Below, in pieces: positions 62,184 through 64,000 of a stretch of 64,000 nt of DNA. Source of the DNA: Halomicrococcus gelatinilyticus (GTDB taxonomy: Archaea > Halobacteriota > Halobacteria > Halobacteriales > Haladaptataceae); contig CP100465.1 of assembly GCA_024227995.1 (NCBI GenBank), positions 2,046,001-2,110,000 of the forward strand, read 5' to 3'. Position 1 is the first letter of the stretch. Every line of letters begins with the position of its first letter. A program made the position numbers and the translations under genes. The notes under the pieces were generated by a model. The model searched no databases. It was not told the origin of the DNA and saw nothing but the letters and a program-made list of their open reading frames with translations.

Positions 62184-62377
62184 TGCAGGGCCCGGTCCCC
62201 GAACAGCTCCCCGCCCCTCCAGTCGCCGAACCGCCTCGGTGCCACGACAGCCCGCCACCGCCTCGGGCCGCCGTTGTCCCCTGACGGCGGCCCCGACCGT
62301 CGCGTCGCCGCGGTGACGCGCTCCCCTCGTTTTCCCCCTTCGATGCATTTGTAGTCCAGCGGCAACTCCGTCGGCGT

Positions 62378-63331
62378 GTGTCGCTGCTCTCTGCGCTGAC
62401 GAACGCCATCCTGCCCGTTCTCGCGGTCGCGGCCGTCGGCTTCCTGCTCGGGTCGCGCCGCGAGATCGACGTCGACGGGCTCGGGACCGTCACCATCTAC
62501 GTCCTCACGCCGTCGCTGGTCTTCCACAGCCTCGCCACCACGTCCATCGACGGCGAGACGGCGGCGACGCTGGTCGCCGGCGTCGTGGCGTTCACGCTGG
62601 TCATGGTCGCGCTCGCGGAGCTCGTCGGCCGCGCGCTCGGGGAGTCGGAACCGGTACTGGGTGCGCTCGTGCTGACGAGCACGTTCGCCAACGCCGGCAA
62701 CTACGGCATCCCGCTCTCGCAGTTCGCGTTCGGTCCGGTCGGCCGGAGCACGGCCATCCTCTACATCGCCGTCCAGTCCGTGCTCATGTACACGGTCGGC
62801 GTCTACCTCGCCTCGCGCGGCGACGACACGTCGAACCTCGGCGCCGTCCGGGAGGTGTTCGAACTCCCGCTCGTGTACGCCGTGCTCGCGGCCGGGCTAG
62901 CGCGCGTCCTCGACGTCGTCCCGCCCGCCGACTCGGCGGCGATGGAGACGCTGAAGCTCACGGGCGACGCCGCCATCCCGGTGATGTTGCTGCTGCTCGG
63001 CATCCAGCTCGCCAACACCGACTCGGGTGCCGCCATCCGCCGCGTCGGCGTCTCGAACGCGATGAAGCTCCTCGTCGCACCGGTCGTCGCCGCGGGCGTC
63101 GCCCTGGTCCTCGGTTTCGGCGACGCCACCGTCGCACGCGTGTTCGTCCTGGAGTGTGCCATGCCGGCGGCGGTCACGCCCCTCATCCTCACCATCGAGT
63201 ACGAACGCGGCGTCGACTCCGGGCTATCCGGTCCCGAGTACGTCAGCACGGCGATCTTCGCCAGCACGCTCGCGAGCGTTCCCGTCCTCACCCTCCTCAT
63301 CGCCGTCCTGCAGTCCGGTGCCGTCGTCTGA
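62378..63331 (+). CDS. AEC family transporter (auxin efflux carrier type)
   Basis: A 317-residue, about ten-helix carrier. Key family segments: T-S-T-F-A-N-A-G-N-Y-G-I-P-L (near residue 105) and L-E-C-A-M-P-A-A-V-T-P-L (near 260), which form the crossing-helix substrate site. Starts with GTG (62378). Substrate probably a carboxylate or amphipathic organic anion, not determined. Confidence 0.88.
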   Translation: MSLLSALTNAILPVLAVAAVGFLLGSRREIDVDGLGTVTIYVLTPSLVFHSLATTSIDGETAATLVAGVVAFTLVMVALAELVGRALGESEPVLGALVLTSTFANAGNYGIPLSQFAFGPVGRSTAILYIAVQSVLMYTVGVYLASRGDDTSNLGAVREVFELPLVYAVLAAGLARVLDVVPPADSAAMETLKLTGDAAIPVMLLLLGIQLANTDSGAAIRRVGVSNAMKLLVAPVVAAGVALVLGFGDATVARVFVLECAMPAAVTPLILTIEYERGVDSGLSGPEYVSTAIFASTLASVPVLTLLIAVLQSGAVV

Positions 63332-63391
63332 GGTCGTCCGACGTCGTCTGGCACACGAAATTTCCCCCGACAGCCTGCCGTCGTCTAGGGG

Positions 63392-63397
63392 TTTATA
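63392..63397 (+). promoter_or_regulatory. TATA box of the M50 protease gene
   Basis: TTTATA, 25 nt before the ATG at 63423. Confidence 0.55.
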
Positions 63398-63422
63398 CGC
63401 GTCCACATCGTACTGCGGACGA

Positions 63423-64000
63423 ATGGCTTCGACCGAGCCGCCCGAAGCCGGTCCCCCGCTCGACAGGTTGAACTCGGTGTTCCGGGTGTACGACGTGCGC
63501 GAGGAGGGCGACCAGCTGGTCTACTACGGCGAGCCGCTGGTCCCCCACGACCGGCTCATGAAGACGGTCTGGCCGCTGTTCCGCGAGGCCGGGTACGAGG
63601 CCTCGCTGACGACCCGGACCGGCGAGTACGCCATCGTCGCCGAGCCGCTCGACCTCGGGCCGGACGGGGTCCCGTGGAAGAACGTCCTGCTCTTCCTGGC
63701 CACGGTGGTGTCGACGCTCTGGGCCGGCGCGTCGTGGTACCACGTCAACCCCCTCACGAACCCGGTGCTGGCGCTCCAGGAGGCGTGGCCCTTCGCCCTC
63801 GCCGTGTTGGGCGTGCTCGGCACGCACGAACTCGGCCACTACGTGATGAGCCGCTACCACGGCGTCGACGCGACGCTTCCCTACTTCATCCCGATGCCGA
63901 CGCTCATCGGCACGATGGGGGCCGTCATCCGGATGAAGGGCCAGATGCCGGACCGCGAGGCGCTGTTCGACATCGGCATCGCCGGCCCGCTCGCGGGGCT
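63423..64000 (+). CDS. Site-2 protease family (M50) metalloprotease, 5' part
   Basis: The first 192 codons of an intramembrane zinc protease; the gene runs off the window. The motif H-E-L-G-H near residue 138 supplies two zinc ligands and the catalytic Glu. Before it comes a soluble N-terminal domain (about 1-80) and a first helix (N-V-L-L-F-L-A-T-V-V-S-T-L-W). Cleaves membrane-bound substrates, often anti-sigma or regulator proteins. Confidence 0.9.
   Translation, partial: MASTEPPEAGPPLDRLNSVFRVYDVREEGDQLVYYGEPLVPHDRLMKTVWPLFREAGYEASLTTRTGEYAIVAEPLDLGPDGVPWKNVLLFLATVVSTLWAGASWYHVNPLTNPVLALQEAWPFALAVLGVLGTHELGHYVMSRYHGVDATLPYFIPMPTLIGTMGAVIRMKGQMPDREALFDIGIAGPLAG

Noticed and set aside
61793..62527. 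244-codon minus-strand frame over the DUF7123 gene
   Set aside because: Covers the antisense of a conserved gene and of an AT-rich gap; no protein features.

Overview
The window is a stretch of a haloarchaeal (class Halobacteria) chromosome. The evidence is very high GC with GC-biased third positions, strongly acidic predicted proteins, and mostly leaderless starts with a TTTTAA-like TATA box about 25 nt upstream. Lineage genes agree: a CetZ tubulin, a SAMP1-type ubiquitin-like modifier, archaeal DnaG-type primase, coenzyme F420 genes (cofC, cofG, cofH), RaSEA for archaeosine, pyruvoyl arginine decarboxylase, GatD and class I LysRS. The species cannot be fixed from the sequence alone.

Layout. 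1-18 kb is mostly housekeeping: the edge of larC, a repeat-bearing gap (96-643), tmk, the coupled pyrG-guaA operon, a pspA/hydrolase pair sharing one TATA box, thrS, a DUF3311/sodium symporter pair, dnaG, a DUF92 protein with a GNAT enzyme, a type-1 IPP-isomerase homologue, and hemA near a pterin carbinolamine dehydratase. 18-29 kb holds a complex-I-like NAD(P)-binding protein, cetZ overlapped by a secreted membrane-anchored protein, the F420 genes around a signal peptidase, a cyclophilin and small membrane proteins. 29-35 kb holds a TrkA protein, two divergent peptide/nickel-type ABC permeases without a nearby ATPase, tRNA-Thr(GGU), an enoyl-CoA hydratase and nadE.

35.2-42.8 kb is the accessory part. 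tRNA-Gly(CCC) is followed by five more copies of its own 3' end inside nested long direct repeats, then by a two-gene HTH/PemK toxin-antitoxin-like module. After two ordinary genes comes a divergent cluster of signal peptidases with SipW-type substrates (DUF7344 regulator-peptidase-Thr-rich protein on one strand; TasA-like protein-peptidase-broken third substrate on the other).

42.8-64 kb returns to core content: an Nmad3-like protein, micro-genes, RaSEA beside pdaD (both feed tRNA modification), a K+ channel with RCK domain, an HPP/UspA protein, uridine phosphorylase, SAMP1, gatD, an HTH regulator beside a DUF7096-like secreted protein, DUF1405, the lysS-pyrH operon, a MobB-like/MoaE fusion, a DUF7123 protein, an AEC transporter and the start of a site-2 protease.

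The most unusual signals are the tRNA-Gly 3'-end array with its toxin-antitoxin cargo, the divergent peptidase/substrate cluster, and a dispersed hairpin repeat (241-279 and 52291-52370) whose two copies show compensatory stem changes. No rRNA, CRISPR array or intact insertion sequence was seen.
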